From Bog-950 sp044228435 (GTDB lineage: Bacteria > Bacteroidota > Bacteroidia > Chitinophagales > LD1), in NCBI GenBank assembly GCA_044228435.1, contig JBGAUW010000001.1, positions 248,001-312,000 of the forward strand: DNA of 64,000 nt, written 5' to 3'. Shown here piece by piece: positions 44,049-53,380 of the stretch. Within the stretch, counting starts at the first letter, position 1. Each line of letters begins with the position of its first letter. A model generated the notes under the pieces. That model did not search any database. It saw nothing but the letters and a program-made list of their open reading frames with translations, and was not told where the DNA came from. The position numbers and the translations under genes were made by a program.

Positions 44049-45023
44049 ATGGAAAAGGAATTTGCAAGCACTGTTTTTTCTGCAATACGGAAACTAAAAA
44101 AGGAGAGGGAAGCCGTTATACTTGCTCATTATTATATGCCTCCCGAATTGCAAATTCTTGAAAAGGACGGAGGAATAGCCGATTTTATTGGCGATTCATT
44201 GGGGCTTAGTATAGAGGCTACGAAAGTTAAGGCACCTAATATTATTTTTTGCGGGGTTAGTTTTATGGCTGAAACTGCTAAGATTCTCAATCCAGATAAA
44301 AACGTGTTAATTCCCGATAAAAAAGCAGGTTGTTCTTTAGCTTCAAGTATTACAGCAGCTGATATTCGGCAACTGAAAGCGCGTTACCCGGGTGTTCCTG
44401 TAATTGGCTATGTAAATACGTTTGCCGAAACCAAAGCCGAGTGCAATATTTGCTGCACCTCGCGTAATGCCGTAGCCATTGCCAAATCATTTGAAAGTGA
44501 CACCTTAATTTTTGTTCCTGATGTTTACATGGGGCAGAATTTGCAGGCAAAAATCGAACGCGAAACCGGAAAGAAAATGATTCTATGGCATGGTGCCTGC
44601 GAAGTACATGAACAGTTTTCAAATACTTCGCTTGCTACCATGAAACAAATGTATCCTGATGCTGAAATGCTTTTGCATTGGGAAGTGCCGAAAGAAACGG
44701 TAGAAGAATCGCTGCAAGACCATAAGGGAGTATTGGGTAGTACTAACGATATACTGAAATACGTGGGCAGTAGCACCTCCCAAAAATTCATTCTTGCCTC
44801 AGAGTGCGATTTGGGAGCTACCCTGAGAGGCATGTATCCCGACCGGGATTTTATTACCCCTTGCTTTAAGTGCCCGTACATGAAAAAAATAAACATGGCG
44901 AATACAATCGCTGCGTTAAAATCTATAGGTACAGGTGAGCAGACGAAATATGAAATTGGCTTGCCTCCTGAAATTATCAAACGCGCCTATATGCCCATTA
45001 AACGAATGCTTGAGTTTGTATGA
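44049..45023 (+). CDS. nadA: Quinolinate synthase
   Basis: Condenses iminoaspartate with dihydroxyacetone phosphate to quinolinate using a [4Fe-4S] cluster. 324 residues from the ATG at 44049 (MEKEFASTVF); the longer frame adds 22 unlikely residues. AVILAHYYMPPELQ, GDSLGLS, IIFCGVSFMAETAKIL (first cluster Cys), VNTFAETKAECNICCTSRNA (second), VPDVYMGQNL, WHGACEVHEQFS, ASECDLGATLRGMYPDRDFI, PCFKCPYMKKI (third). Coupled to nadB by ATGA. Confidence 0.95.
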   Translation: MEKEFASTVFSAIRKLKKEREAVILAHYYMPPELQILEKDGGIADFIGDSLGLSIEATKVKAPNIIFCGVSFMAETAKILNPDKNVLIPDKKAGCSLASSITAADIRQLKARYPGVPVIGYVNTFAETKAECNICCTSRNAVAIAKSFESDTLIFVPDVYMGQNLQAKIERETGKKMILWHGACEVHEQFSNTSLATMKQMYPDAEMLLHWEVPKETVEESLQDHKGVLGSTNDILKYVGSSTSQKFILASECDLGATLRGMYPDRDFITPCFKCPYMKKINMANTIAALKSIGTGEQTKYEIGLPPEIIKRAYMPIKRMLEFV

Positions 45024-46591
45024 ACCATCGCGAAACAGAAGTATTAGTAATAGGTAGCGGAATTGCCGGTTTGTTTTACGCCATTCACTGCGCCAGGTTT
45101 GCCCAGGTAACTATTGTAACAAAAGCAACCCTCGGTGAATCGAACACAATGTATGCACAAGGTGGCATAGCTGCGGTGTTTGACAAAGATGACTCTATCG
45201 AAAATCATGTGCATGACACACTTATTGCCGGTGATGGATTATGTAATGAATCAGCCGTAAAGCTGATTGCCGGAAATGCAAAGCAGGGTATTTTAAAATT
45301 AGATAAACTGAGTGTAAGATTCGATGAAAAGCAGAAAGGGATTTTTGATTTGCATCGGGAAGGGGGACACTCTCATGCCCGGATAGTACATGCAACCGAT
45401 GCCACCGGAAAGGAAGTGGAAAATGCACTTGTAAGACAGGTGCGCTCTTCTAAAAACATTACAATACTCGAAAACTGTTTCGCGTTGGATATATGTGTAA
45501 CCAAAAATGCTTGCACAGGCATTACAGCCCTTGAAGATAAAGCCACCGAACCTTTACAAATTCATGCAAAAGCGGTGATGCTGGCAAGTGGTGGGGCAGG
45601 ACAGGTTTATGAATTAAACACCAACCCTGCTATTGCCACCGGTGATGGTTTTGCCATGGCGCAACGCGCAGGTGCTGTTATTGACAACATGGAATTTGTG
45701 CAGTTCCATCCTACCACATTTTACGAGCTTAGCAAACCGGTGTTTTTAATAACTGAAGCATTGCGGGGCTTTGGAGCAGAATTGAAAAATGCAACCGGCG
45801 AGACTTTTATGGAAAAGTATCACCCCCTTAAATCGCTTGCACCGCGCGATGTGGTTACCCGCGCCATTTTAAGTGAAATGAAAGGAAGCGATGAACATTG
45901 TGTATATCTAGACGCGCGAAAATTTGATACCGGTGAACTTCAGAAACACTTTCCGAATGTTTTTGCCCATTGCAGGCAGGCCGGTTTAGATTTATCGAAA
46001 GATATGATACCCGTGGTTCCGGCAGCGCATTACATGTGCGGTGGTGTAGTTACCGATTTGAATGGAAAGACTTCTATCCGGAACCTGTATGCCTGTGGCG
46101 AAGTTTCGTGTACCGGTGTACATGGTGCTAACCGCTTAGCCAGCAATTCGCTTTTAGAAGGATTAGTGTTTGCCGCAAAAGCTGCTGACGATACCGAGTT
46201 GCTTTTGCAAAAGCAAATTCCGGTGTTAAAAGCTATACAGGTAGTACGGCTCAGTAAAAAAGAAGATGCTGACATAGGCAGCATGAAAAAATACGTGCAG
46301 CATATAATGTGGCTTTATGCCGGTATAATACGAAAGGGTACGGAGTTAAGTTATTGTGAAACCGAGTTAAAGGAGTTGCATCACAAACTAACTTCGAGAA
46401 TTTCTTCCCAAGGTATTTCGGTTCAGAGGATGGAACTTCTAAACTTGATTGAAACATCGCTGATGATTGTAAAGGAGGCTTTGAATAGGAGAGAAAGCAG
46501 GGGGTGTCATTACCGGTCTGATTTTCCAAAGAAAGCAGACTCTCTAAAATTCAACAGCCCCGGATTGCAGGCAGCTTTCAACTTCGCCTAA
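45020..46591 (+). CDS. nadB: L-aspartate oxidase
   Basis: FAD enzyme making iminoaspartate for NadA. 523 residues: VLVIGSGIAGLFYAIHCARF (FAD GxGxxG, about 7-26), TMYAQGGIAAVFD, EGGHSHARIVHATDATGKEV, ASGGAGQVYELNTNP, FVQFHPTTFY, APRDVVTRAIL (active-site Arg), HYMCGGVVTD, CGEVSCTGVHGANRLASNSL. Full length with helical C-terminal domain. Overlap with nadA (ATGA) shows a two-gene NAD de novo operon; nadC is not in the window. Confidence 0.95.
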   Translation: MNHRETEVLVIGSGIAGLFYAIHCARFAQVTIVTKATLGESNTMYAQGGIAAVFDKDDSIENHVHDTLIAGDGLCNESAVKLIAGNAKQGILKLDKLSVRFDEKQKGIFDLHREGGHSHARIVHATDATGKEVENALVRQVRSSKNITILENCFALDICVTKNACTGITALEDKATEPLQIHAKAVMLASGGAGQVYELNTNPAIATGDGFAMAQRAGAVIDNMEFVQFHPTTFYELSKPVFLITEALRGFGAELKNATGETFMEKYHPLKSLAPRDVVTRAILSEMKGSDEHCVYLDARKFDTGELQKHFPNVFAHCRQAGLDLSKDMIPVVPAAHYMCGGVVTDLNGKTSIRNLYACGEVSCTGVHGANRLASNSLLEGLVFAAKAADDTELLLQKQIPVLKAIQVVRLSKKEDADIGSMKKYVQHIMWLYAGIIRKGTELSYCETELKELHHKLTSRISSQGISVQRMELLNLIETSLMIVKEALNRRESRGCHYRSDFPKKADSLKFNSPGLQAAFNFA

Positions 46592-46641
46592 TTTTTTCCC
46601 TCTCGCTTTTTTGCTTTTCGATAAAATGCTTTTGAAACTAT

Positions 46642-46998
46642 AAGGAAATATTTAAAGAGTTCAGATTTTAGGCCGCTCATTACTTACCTAATGTGCCGGT
46701 GGGGCATAAGTGAAGAGACTTGCATGGTCATGGCTATCGGGTAGGGGGCTATTTAACAGGGGAAGCATACCCCAATAATAGTTGGATAATTGACTTAACG
46801 AAACTTAAGGAGATTTTTACCTCAATACATGATGCCCTTGACCATAAAGTGCTGAATAAAGTTGAGGAGCTTGAAACTACTACAGTTGAAAATCTGACAG
46901 TATGGATTTGGAAGAAGCTTTTTTTTGTGCTTCTGGTATTGTCGAAAGTCACGGTTTATGAAACCCAAACTTCTGAAAGCACTTACACCGGTAACTGA
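46642..46998 (+). pseudogene. queD: 6-pyruvoyl-tetrahydropterin synthase / QueD pseudogene
   Basis: A 118-codon frame equivalent to full-length QueD: KEIFKEFRF-TAG-AAHYLPNVPVGHK-TGA-RDLHGHGYRVG, then NNSWIIDLTKLKEIFTSIHD, ALDHKVLNKVEELETTTVEN and VYETQTSESTYTG. Zinc His (AAH, HGH) and the LDHK..LN and E.PTxEN-type motifs are kept. There is no start codon (AAG at the expected ATG), a TAG at 46669-46671 and a TGA at 46711-46713 exactly where the catalytic Cys codon should be. Otherwise well preserved, so the inactivation looks recent. Confidence 0.8.
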
Positions 46999-47098
46999 AT
47001 ACCGGCCTTACAAAATTACGAAACGACATTTTTGTATGTGAGAAATATCATAGGATAGCGCACTTTTGCGCGTTAACCTTTGGCTCAAATTTACTTTC

Positions 47099-48976
47099 AT
47101 GAAAACACTTCGCTTTTTTTTGTCTGTTGCGTTCTGCACGATTGCACAACCTCTGTTTTCGCAATCAGTCACTTCTATTGCAAACGGACCTTGGGTGAGT
47201 CCATTTACATGGAACTGCACCTGTGTTCCTCTGCCCGGTTACACTGTTACTATCAACCATCAGGTAACTCTTAATACAAGTTTTCAGTTGCCTTCAGGCA
47301 GCATTACCGTAAATGCCGGTGGGGCATTAGTGCAGGATTCTGCCCGCGATATGCTGATAAACGGAGGATTTATTGTCAATCACGGAACGGTTGATTTTCG
47401 TTATTTGCTATTGCAGAGCGGGCATGTTACTAATGCTGATACCTTGCGGCTGAAATCGTTTGCTAACTACGGCACCATCGAAAACTCGGGGGTCCTTCAC
47501 CGGGTGGATAGTTTTTTAAATGTTGGTTTTATTCACAACACCGGTTTGGTGTTAACTAAAAAATTTCAGAACAACGATACGTTGATTAATGATGGCCTGT
47601 TTGCCGGAGTTGACAGTTTCTTTAACCTGAGTTTTATTCTCAACAACGATTCTATTGTTACCCCTACTTTTCTGACCACCGGTAATTTAATTAATAACGG
47701 CCACATTACCGGTGTAGATAGTTTTACCAACACCGGTATGCTGGCTAATAATACCACCGGTGTAATTGATGCCGATAGTATGCTCAATGGCGGAACTATT
47801 ATAAACCAGGGAGTACTGCACACAACGGCTTTTGCCAGCTTGGGGAATATTCAAAATGCAGGAGGTCTTACTTTTTACGATGCCTACAACCTTAACCTCT
47901 TTACCAACACAGGTTCCTTTACCGGGGCGCACTCCTTGCTCAATACCGGCAGGTTTGTAAACGCGGTGGGCGGGAACGTACAACTGGGCGGCAGTTTCAT
48001 GAACGTTGATTCGCTTTACCACGATGCCGCGTTTATTAATGATGGTGTATTGCAGGTGGACAGCGACTGGTATAATGCCGATACTGTAGCCGGTGGGTTT
48101 GGTAGTTTTACAGTAGCCCTGCAAAGCGGTAACTCGGGCAGAATGAATGGCTCTTTTGACTTTTGCGATTTAACACCACCTGCTTCAGCTCCGTTTATTG
48201 ATAACAACACAGGTACCATTAGCCCGCAAATTACCTGGTGTACACCGCAGGCGCCCGATGCCAACCTGAGCGCGGCCGATGTGTGCGATGGGCAACCGGT
48301 GGCGTTTACCAATACTTCTACCGGTACTATCACCAGCTTTTTCTGGAACTTTGATGATGGAGATACCTCTACGCTCACCAACCCTGCACACACTTACAGC
48401 AGCAGCGGCACCTACAATGTAATGCTGGTGGCCAGTAACGGGCTTAGTGCCGATACCGGTTACCTTACCGTTACCGTTCACCCGTTGCCTGCCACATCGA
48501 TGGTTACAGTCAACGGCTCCTCGGTAAGCTGTAGTGCAGCGGCTGCCGGCTATACATGGTACTTAAACGGTGTGCTGCAAAGCAGTATTACAATGCAGAG
48601 TTTTGTGGCTACCCAACAGGGATACTACTCGGTTAAAGTAACCGATGTACACAGTTGCAGTTCGGCAAAGAGCGACAGTGTGTTTGTTACCATTGTTTCA
48701 GGGCTTGGTTTGTTGCAAAGTGAAATCACTGTGCAGATATTTCCTAATCCGTTTGTTGAAAAAACAAACATACTCATTTCTGCGACTGAAAAATTAGCGG
48801 CTACACTATCAGTTTTTGACATACACGGGCGGCAGGTGTTAATCGGTACCGGTCGCATAGAACACGGAAATGCCAACCAGCTGACTATTGACCTGGCTAA
48901 AGAAGTTAGTGGAGTTTACCTGTATCAACTGCGGCTGGGCAGCAAACTATACTGCGGTAAATTGTTGAGAGAATAA
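47099..48976 (+). CDS. Secreted repeat/PKD protein with type A T9SS sorting domain
   Basis: 625 residues from the ATG at 47099 (MKTLRFFLSVAFCTIAQPLF signal peptide). An N-terminal GPWVSPFTWNCTCVPLPGYT block is followed by about 30-residue repeats built on xNNGxxxGVDSFxNTGxL (about 100-330), probably a parallel beta-helix. Then one PKD domain (FWNFDDGDTSTLTNPAHTYS, about 410-470) and an Ig-like unit. The C-terminal sorting tail (about 555-625) has VQIFPNPFVEKTNILI, LSVFDIHGRQVL, SGVYLYQLRLG. Predicted cell-surface or released adhesin-like protein. Confidence 0.85.
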   Translation: MKTLRFFLSVAFCTIAQPLFSQSVTSIANGPWVSPFTWNCTCVPLPGYTVTINHQVTLNTSFQLPSGSITVNAGGALVQDSARDMLINGGFIVNHGTVDFRYLLLQSGHVTNADTLRLKSFANYGTIENSGVLHRVDSFLNVGFIHNTGLVLTKKFQNNDTLINDGLFAGVDSFFNLSFILNNDSIVTPTFLTTGNLINNGHITGVDSFTNTGMLANNTTGVIDADSMLNGGTIINQGVLHTTAFASLGNIQNAGGLTFYDAYNLNLFTNTGSFTGAHSLLNTGRFVNAVGGNVQLGGSFMNVDSLYHDAAFINDGVLQVDSDWYNADTVAGGFGSFTVALQSGNSGRMNGSFDFCDLTPPASAPFIDNNTGTISPQITWCTPQAPDANLSAADVCDGQPVAFTNTSTGTITSFFWNFDDGDTSTLTNPAHTYSSSGTYNVMLVASNGLSADTGYLTVTVHPLPATSMVTVNGSSVSCSAAAAGYTWYLNGVLQSSITMQSFVATQQGYYSVKVTDVHSCSSAKSDSVFVTIVSGLGLLQSEITVQIFPNPFVEKTNILISATEKLAATLSVFDIHGRQVLIGTGRIEHGNANQLTIDLAKEVSGVYLYQLRLGSKLYCGKLLRE

Positions 48977-49170
48977 AATCAATACATTGTTCTGCTTAAG
49001 TAAAGCCTTTTGAGATTTCATATACAAACAAATATTCAATTTGAGATTAATTACATTAAAAATAGGAAACATCAAAATTATTTCTTGTTTTTTACTTCAC
49101 TGGATGTGGATTGAAATAGCTGATATACTAGAAATGACAATAATCATGCTTCAGTTTACATCCGCTGATG

Positions 49171-49178
49171 CAACTTTG
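49171..49178 (+). promoter_or_regulatory. Candidate -7 box CAACTTTG
   Basis: Close to TAnnTTTG and the same variant as in the heme-copper operon promoter. It lies 9 bases before the ATG at 49187, so the first gene would be nearly leaderless, or the start is downstream. Weak evidence. Confidence 0.3.
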
Positions 49179-49186
49179 CGTACGAA

Positions 49187-49582
49187 ATGCACAGGGCAAT
49201 TATATATTTATTAAAAGCATTTACAGCTATACTTTTAGTGGCTTGCATTATTGTGGAAAGCACTAGCAAGGGTGGTATCCTGGTAAGTTATTTAGCTAAC
49301 AAGCAGTATATAGCTGACAAACTCTGCGTAAATAAAAGCAACAAAAAACTTCATTGTAATGGCAAATGCTACCTGATAAAGTACCTGAAGGAGGAGGCGA
49401 AAAAAGAACAAAGCTCCGCAGAACCTGTAAATAAGATGTATGACGAGGAATTTATTATGGATTTGCCTGAAACATCTGTAAACAGCCGGAAATTAGATGT
49501 TGTTGTTACTACAGGGTTGACATCTCTCAGCACAGAATACATCTCGCATTTTAGGAGCGACATATTTCATCCTCCTGCATAG
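49187..49582 (+). CDS. Small membrane-anchored CNGKC protein of the copper cluster
   Basis: 131 residues. N-terminal helix (IIYLLKAFTAILLVACIIVE), then YLANKQYIADKLCVNKSNKK and LHCNGKCYLIKYLKEEAKKE: Cys at about 47 plus the C-x3-C pair (CNGKC about 57-61), followed by a charged stretch and a C-terminus ending FRSDIFHPPA. Proteins with this N..YI...LC.N......CNGKC.L.K pattern accompany metal-related TonB receptor loci in Bacteroidota as far as I recall; a metal-binding or sensing role is an inference. Confidence 0.65.
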   Translation: MHRAIIYLLKAFTAILLVACIIVESTSKGGILVSYLANKQYIADKLCVNKSNKKLHCNGKCYLIKYLKEEAKKEQSSAEPVNKMYDEEFIMDLPETSVNSRKLDVVVTTGLTSLSTEYISHFRSDIFHPPA

Positions 49583-49698
49583 TATCCATCTTCGAATATC
49601 ACCCCTTCCCATTCAAATTAATCAGTCTTAAATGTTTTGTGTAGAAGTGTTTCACAGGTAATTGTGAGAATACTGCTTGCACGGCTTAAAATTAAATC

Positions 49699-50532
49699 AT
49701 GAAAAGAATATTCATAGCAGCTGCGGCTGTTCTTATATCATCTACTGTATTTCTATCTTCCTGCAAAAAGGATAACAATAATGGTCCCGATTATCCTATT
49801 CCGTCTAACTTAAAATTACTGGCATCCGGTTATGCCATTGGTTCTGCAGCCCGTGTAGAAGTTTACGGTACCGATAGTTTTTTTGTCGGTTACAACCCAC
49901 TCTACCTGGCTCTTTACGATTCTGCGGGAAACCAGCGTTTGACCGATGCCCAGATAACCCTTCATCCAATGATGACAATGATGGGGGGAATGAGCCATAG
50001 CTGTCCACTTGAAAATCCGGCTTCGAATAATGCTACTGATGGGTTGTTTTCTTGTGCAGTAGTGTATATTATGCCTAGCGGAAGTACGGGAGGTTGGACG
50101 TTAAATGTAGATATTTTAAACAATAAGAATGGCTTGCAGGGAACAGTTGTCATGGCCATTACTGTCTTAAACCCTGCCGTGGCAAAAATGAAATCGCTCA
50201 CGGCTTTGGACGATAGTTCCAAATTGTTTGTGTCTGTAGTTAAACCGGTGCATCCGTTAGTTGGAGTAAACGACTTTGAAGTTACTATTCATAAAAAGAC
50301 AGGCATGATGAGTTTTCCTGCGGCTAATGATTATACTCCCGTAGTGAACCCGCAAATGCTTTCGATGGGGCACGGTTCACCGCTTAATGAAAACCCTGTT
50401 TTACAAAGCAACGGACACTATAAAGGGAAATTAAATTTCACGATGAGCGGGGAATGGCGAATTTATCTTGATCTGAACCATAATGGTGCAGTCGCTGATT
50501 CATCTCTATATTTTGATATGAATTTAGAATAA
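49699..50532 (+). CDS. Lipoprotein with two FixH/YtkA-like Met/His-rich domains
   Basis: 277 residues with lipobox FLSSC (Cys about 22) then KKDNNN. Two similar halves: VGYNPLYLALYD ... ITLHPMMTMMGGMSHSCPLE ... GSTGGWTLNVDIL, and VNDFEVTIHKKTGMMSFPAA ... NPQMLSMGHGSPLNENP ... SGEWRIYLDLN. Each has the 'P.M..M.H..P' cluster of YtkA/FixH-like copper-handling domains; the Met and His density suggests Cu(I)/Cu(II) binding. The stop shares a base with the next gene's ATG (TAATG), tying it to the TonB receptor. Confidence 0.75.
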   Translation: MKRIFIAAAAVLISSTVFLSSCKKDNNNGPDYPIPSNLKLLASGYAIGSAARVEVYGTDSFFVGYNPLYLALYDSAGNQRLTDAQITLHPMMTMMGGMSHSCPLENPASNNATDGLFSCAVVYIMPSGSTGGWTLNVDILNNKNGLQGTVVMAITVLNPAVAKMKSLTALDDSSKLFVSVVKPVHPLVGVNDFEVTIHKKTGMMSFPAANDYTPVVNPQMLSMGHGSPLNENPVLQSNGHYKGKLNFTMSGEWRIYLDLNHNGAVADSSLYFDMNLE

Positions 50533-52568
50533 TGAAATCATTGATTCGTGTATCCATCCTTTTTATTCTACAGGCAGTGCTTTTCAAAGGCTCTGCCCAG
50601 CAGAGTTTTGAATACAGTGATTCCGTTTCGCGTAAAACACTTCACTTAAATGAAGTAGTAATTTGTGACCAAACAGATCACAACAATGTAGCAGCCAACT
50701 TTTACAAGTCAAACAGATTATCTACTACAGAAGATGTAATGGCACGTATGATGGGTGTTTCATTGATTAAACGCGGTGCCTACGGCATGGAACCTGTGTT
50801 GCGGGTATATTCTGCAGGGCAAATTAACCTTACCATAAACGGGATGCGTATTTATGGAGCTTGCACCGATAAAATGGATCCAGGGAGCATATACATTGAA
50901 CCTAATAATCTGAATTACATCCGAACCAGTCATGGCGCAGCTGGAAATGAAACAGGTTCTACGCTGGGCGGTTCTATGGATATGGTAACTAAGCAGGCTG
51001 AGTTTTCGCATTGCAAAAAAACATACGCTACTGGTTTTGTTTCGTACAATAGCGTCAACCATGCATTTAATGCAGGCACCGCTCTTAACATGAGTTTTGA
51101 TAAAGTTGCGTACCGCATAAACGGCACCTATCGTAAAGCACTTAACTATCGGGCGGGAGCTAATCAACTCATCTCTTATTCTCAGTACGAAAAGGTAAAC
51201 TACGGAACTTCCATAGCATTTAAATTGCCGGAAGGTCATCGCCTTGCGGTTGATTATGTAGGCGACATAGGATGGAACATAGGATATCCAGCGCTTACTA
51301 TGGATGCAGGAAAAGCTATAGCCAACATTGCATCTTTGGCTCATAGCTGGCAGGGTCAAAACCGAATTATACAAAGTATGGAAACGAAAGTGTATTTCAA
51401 TCACATTTTCCATTCCATGGATGATACACACCGCATTGATACGCTCATGCACATGGATATGCCCGGATGGAGTTACACGGCAGGTTGCTTTACCGATTTG
51501 AAACTATCACTTGGGAAAAACAATGAACTAAAACTGCGGGCCGATTATGCCAACAATTTTTCAAAGGCCGAAATGACCATGTATCCGCAAAACGCGGCTT
51601 CTATGTTTATGCTTACCCTGCCGGATAACAGTAGACATTTTGCTGGTATTTACCTGTCAGACAGATATACAATTAGTAAAAAACATTATTTGCAGATAAG
51701 CGCACGAGCAGAATTTATGCGTGCTGTGCTGACTACTGACTTTGGCCGCAACCAGGCTAAAATATTTGATAATACCGCAGGCAAACCTGTCAACAGACTA
51801 ACCCCTTCGGTTAATGTTATTTATACAGCCTTGTTTGCTAAGCACTTTTCTTCGAGAATTACACTGGCTTATGGCGAACGTTCACCCAATGCCAATGAGT
51901 TATTCGGCTTTTATCTTTACAACCGGTTTGACGGATACGATTACTTAGGTAATGCTCAACTTAAAAATGAACGGACTATACAAACCGAATGGAACGGAAG
52001 CTTCGAAAGTAAATATGTAGATGTAACCTGCGCTGTATTTTACAATCACATCTATAATTACATCATGGGGGCTACGCAAAGTGAATTTTATGTAATGACC
52101 TCTGGTGCAAAGGGGGTAAAAAAATACATGAACATGGCCGAAGGCCGAATAGCAGGGACAGAATTCCGTATGTCACTTCATGAAATAAAAGGTATTCAAA
52201 GCATGCACACCTTCAAATACAGCTATGCACAATTGTCAAATGGTGAACCGATGCCCTTAGTTCCGCCATTAAAATGCTATCACTCCGTACGATATTCTAT
52301 TCAAGGATGGCATATACAGGCTGAAGCCGAATGGGCTTTGTGGCAAAAGAGAGTAAACCAATCGGCAGAAGAGAAAATGACACCGGCTTACGGATTGCTG
52401 CATCTGCGCACCGGTTATAAGCTGAACATCGGAAGTCACCTGATGAGTTTGAGTTTTGCCGCTGAGAATGTTTTAGACCGCAACTACCGGGAGCACCTGG
52501 ATTGGGGGAATGTTCCAAGACCCGGAAGAAACTTTATTCTGACGCTCAGCTACGCATTCAGTCAATAG
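50532..52568 (+). CDS. OprC-like copper TonB-dependent receptor
   Basis: 678 residues. Signal peptide MKSLIRVSILFILQAVLFKG. Plug: LHLNEVVICDQTDHNNVAAN, DVMARMMGVSLIKRGAYGME, LTINGMRIYGACTDKMDPGS, YIEPNNLNYIRTSHGAAGNE. The GACTDKMDP element has Cys111 and Met115 spaced C-x3-M, the copper-binding pair reported for OprC, followed by the same MDP..YIEP wording. The barrel ends with ENVLDRNYREHLDWGNVPRP and FILTLSYAFSQ. Predicted to import copper (free or chelated) in a TonB-dependent manner; the neighbouring MbnP/MbnH genes agree. Confidence 0.85.
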   Translation: MKSLIRVSILFILQAVLFKGSAQQSFEYSDSVSRKTLHLNEVVICDQTDHNNVAANFYKSNRLSTTEDVMARMMGVSLIKRGAYGMEPVLRVYSAGQINLTINGMRIYGACTDKMDPGSIYIEPNNLNYIRTSHGAAGNETGSTLGGSMDMVTKQAEFSHCKKTYATGFVSYNSVNHAFNAGTALNMSFDKVAYRINGTYRKALNYRAGANQLISYSQYEKVNYGTSIAFKLPEGHRLAVDYVGDIGWNIGYPALTMDAGKAIANIASLAHSWQGQNRIIQSMETKVYFNHIFHSMDDTHRIDTLMHMDMPGWSYTAGCFTDLKLSLGKNNELKLRADYANNFSKAEMTMYPQNAASMFMLTLPDNSRHFAGIYLSDRYTISKKHYLQISARAEFMRAVLTTDFGRNQAKIFDNTAGKPVNRLTPSVNVIYTALFAKHFSSRITLAYGERSPNANELFGFYLYNRFDGYDYLGNAQLKNERTIQTEWNGSFESKYVDVTCAVFYNHIYNYIMGATQSEFYVMTSGAKGVKKYMNMAEGRIAGTEFRMSLHEIKGIQSMHTFKYSYAQLSNGEPMPLVPPLKCYHSVRYSIQGWHIQAEAEWALWQKRVNQSAEEKMTPAYGLLHLRTGYKLNIGSHLMSLSFAAENVLDRNYREHLDWGNVPRPGRNFILTLSYAFSQ

Positions 52569-52667
52569 GTGAAACTGTTGTGAACGAAAGACTCATAGGA
52601 TGAAACAACAATGTAGGTTATGATAAAGGTCATCTAATCAATCTTTCAATCGCATTACATTCATCAT

Positions 52668-53378
52668 ATGAATTGGAGAGTAATTACTATGGTGTTGGTT
52701 ATTGCAACCGGTTTTGGCGGATGTAAAAAGAATCATATTGATTCGGCTGATCTACAATTGAAACTGACATACCGGATTGACAATAAACAACTGGAATTCG
52801 ATACTATGAAGTATTTGTGTGATGCCGGATACGATTATGAAATAACACGGCTCAACTATTATCTGTCGGGTTTTGTGTTTAGAATGCAGGACGGATCCAG
52901 CTATTCCAGCAACAGAGTATTTTATATAGATGCTCGGCAGTCTTCGATGAACACTTTATCTTTCGAAAAATTTCCGTCTGGAACCTGCACACAGATAAAT
53001 TTTTGCGTGGGTCTTGATTCTGTAAAAAATCAGACTGATTCTCTGCCTATGACATTTGATAACATCAACATGGGCTGGCCAGACATGATGGGAGGAGGAT
53101 ACCATTTCATGAAGCTGGAAGGACACTACCGCGACTCATCCATCAATTATGGATTTGCCATGCACTTAGGCAAGAATAAAAATCTGGTGCAGATTACGGT
53201 GAGTAATCCTATGATTGTTCGTGATGGAAATGCCGCCGAAGCAACCCTGAGTATGAATATTAACGAATGGTTGCGCAACCCGCTTATCTATGATTTTAGA
53301 ACTGATGGAAGTTATTCTATGAACAACGATACTGCCATGCATAAACTTTGCACCAACGGCACCGATATATTTAATTGA
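52668..53378 (+). CDS. MbnP family copper-associated lipoprotein
   Basis: 236 residues. The N-terminal hydrophobic segment ends in GFGGC (Cys 19), so a probable lipoprotein. MbnP features: LKLTYRIDNKQLEFDTMKYL, YDYEITRLNYYLSGFVFRMQ, FPSGTCTQINFCVGLDSVKN, INMGWPDMMGGGYHFMKLEG (the W..GGY.F..L.G core), INYGFAMHLG. In methanotrophs MbnP is a periplasmic copper protein whose Trp is modified to kynurenine by MbnH, which is encoded immediately downstream here. Confidence 0.85.
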   Translation: MNWRVITMVLVIATGFGGCKKNHIDSADLQLKLTYRIDNKQLEFDTMKYLCDAGYDYEITRLNYYLSGFVFRMQDGSSYSSNRVFYIDARQSSMNTLSFEKFPSGTCTQINFCVGLDSVKNQTDSLPMTFDNINMGWPDMMGGGYHFMKLEGHYRDSSINYGFAMHLGKNKNLVQITVSNPMIVRDGNAAEATLSMNINEWLRNPLIYDFRTDGSYSMNNDTAMHKLCTNGTDIFN

Positions 53379-53380
53379 GT

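Noticed and set aside
47400..48100. DNA-level tandem repeats in the 47099 gene taken as a possible recombination or CRISPR-like array
   Set aside because: The repeats are degenerate protein repeats of about 30 residues, in frame, with no constant spacer or direct-repeat unit.
47687..48124. 145-codon minus-strand frame in the T9SS repeat protein
   Set aside because: A by-product of the repetitive codons on the other strand; no start context.
50760..51452. 230-codon minus-strand frame inside the TonB receptor gene
   Set aside because: Exact antisense of the receptor coding sequence with Cys/Ile/Arg-rich composition; a shadow.
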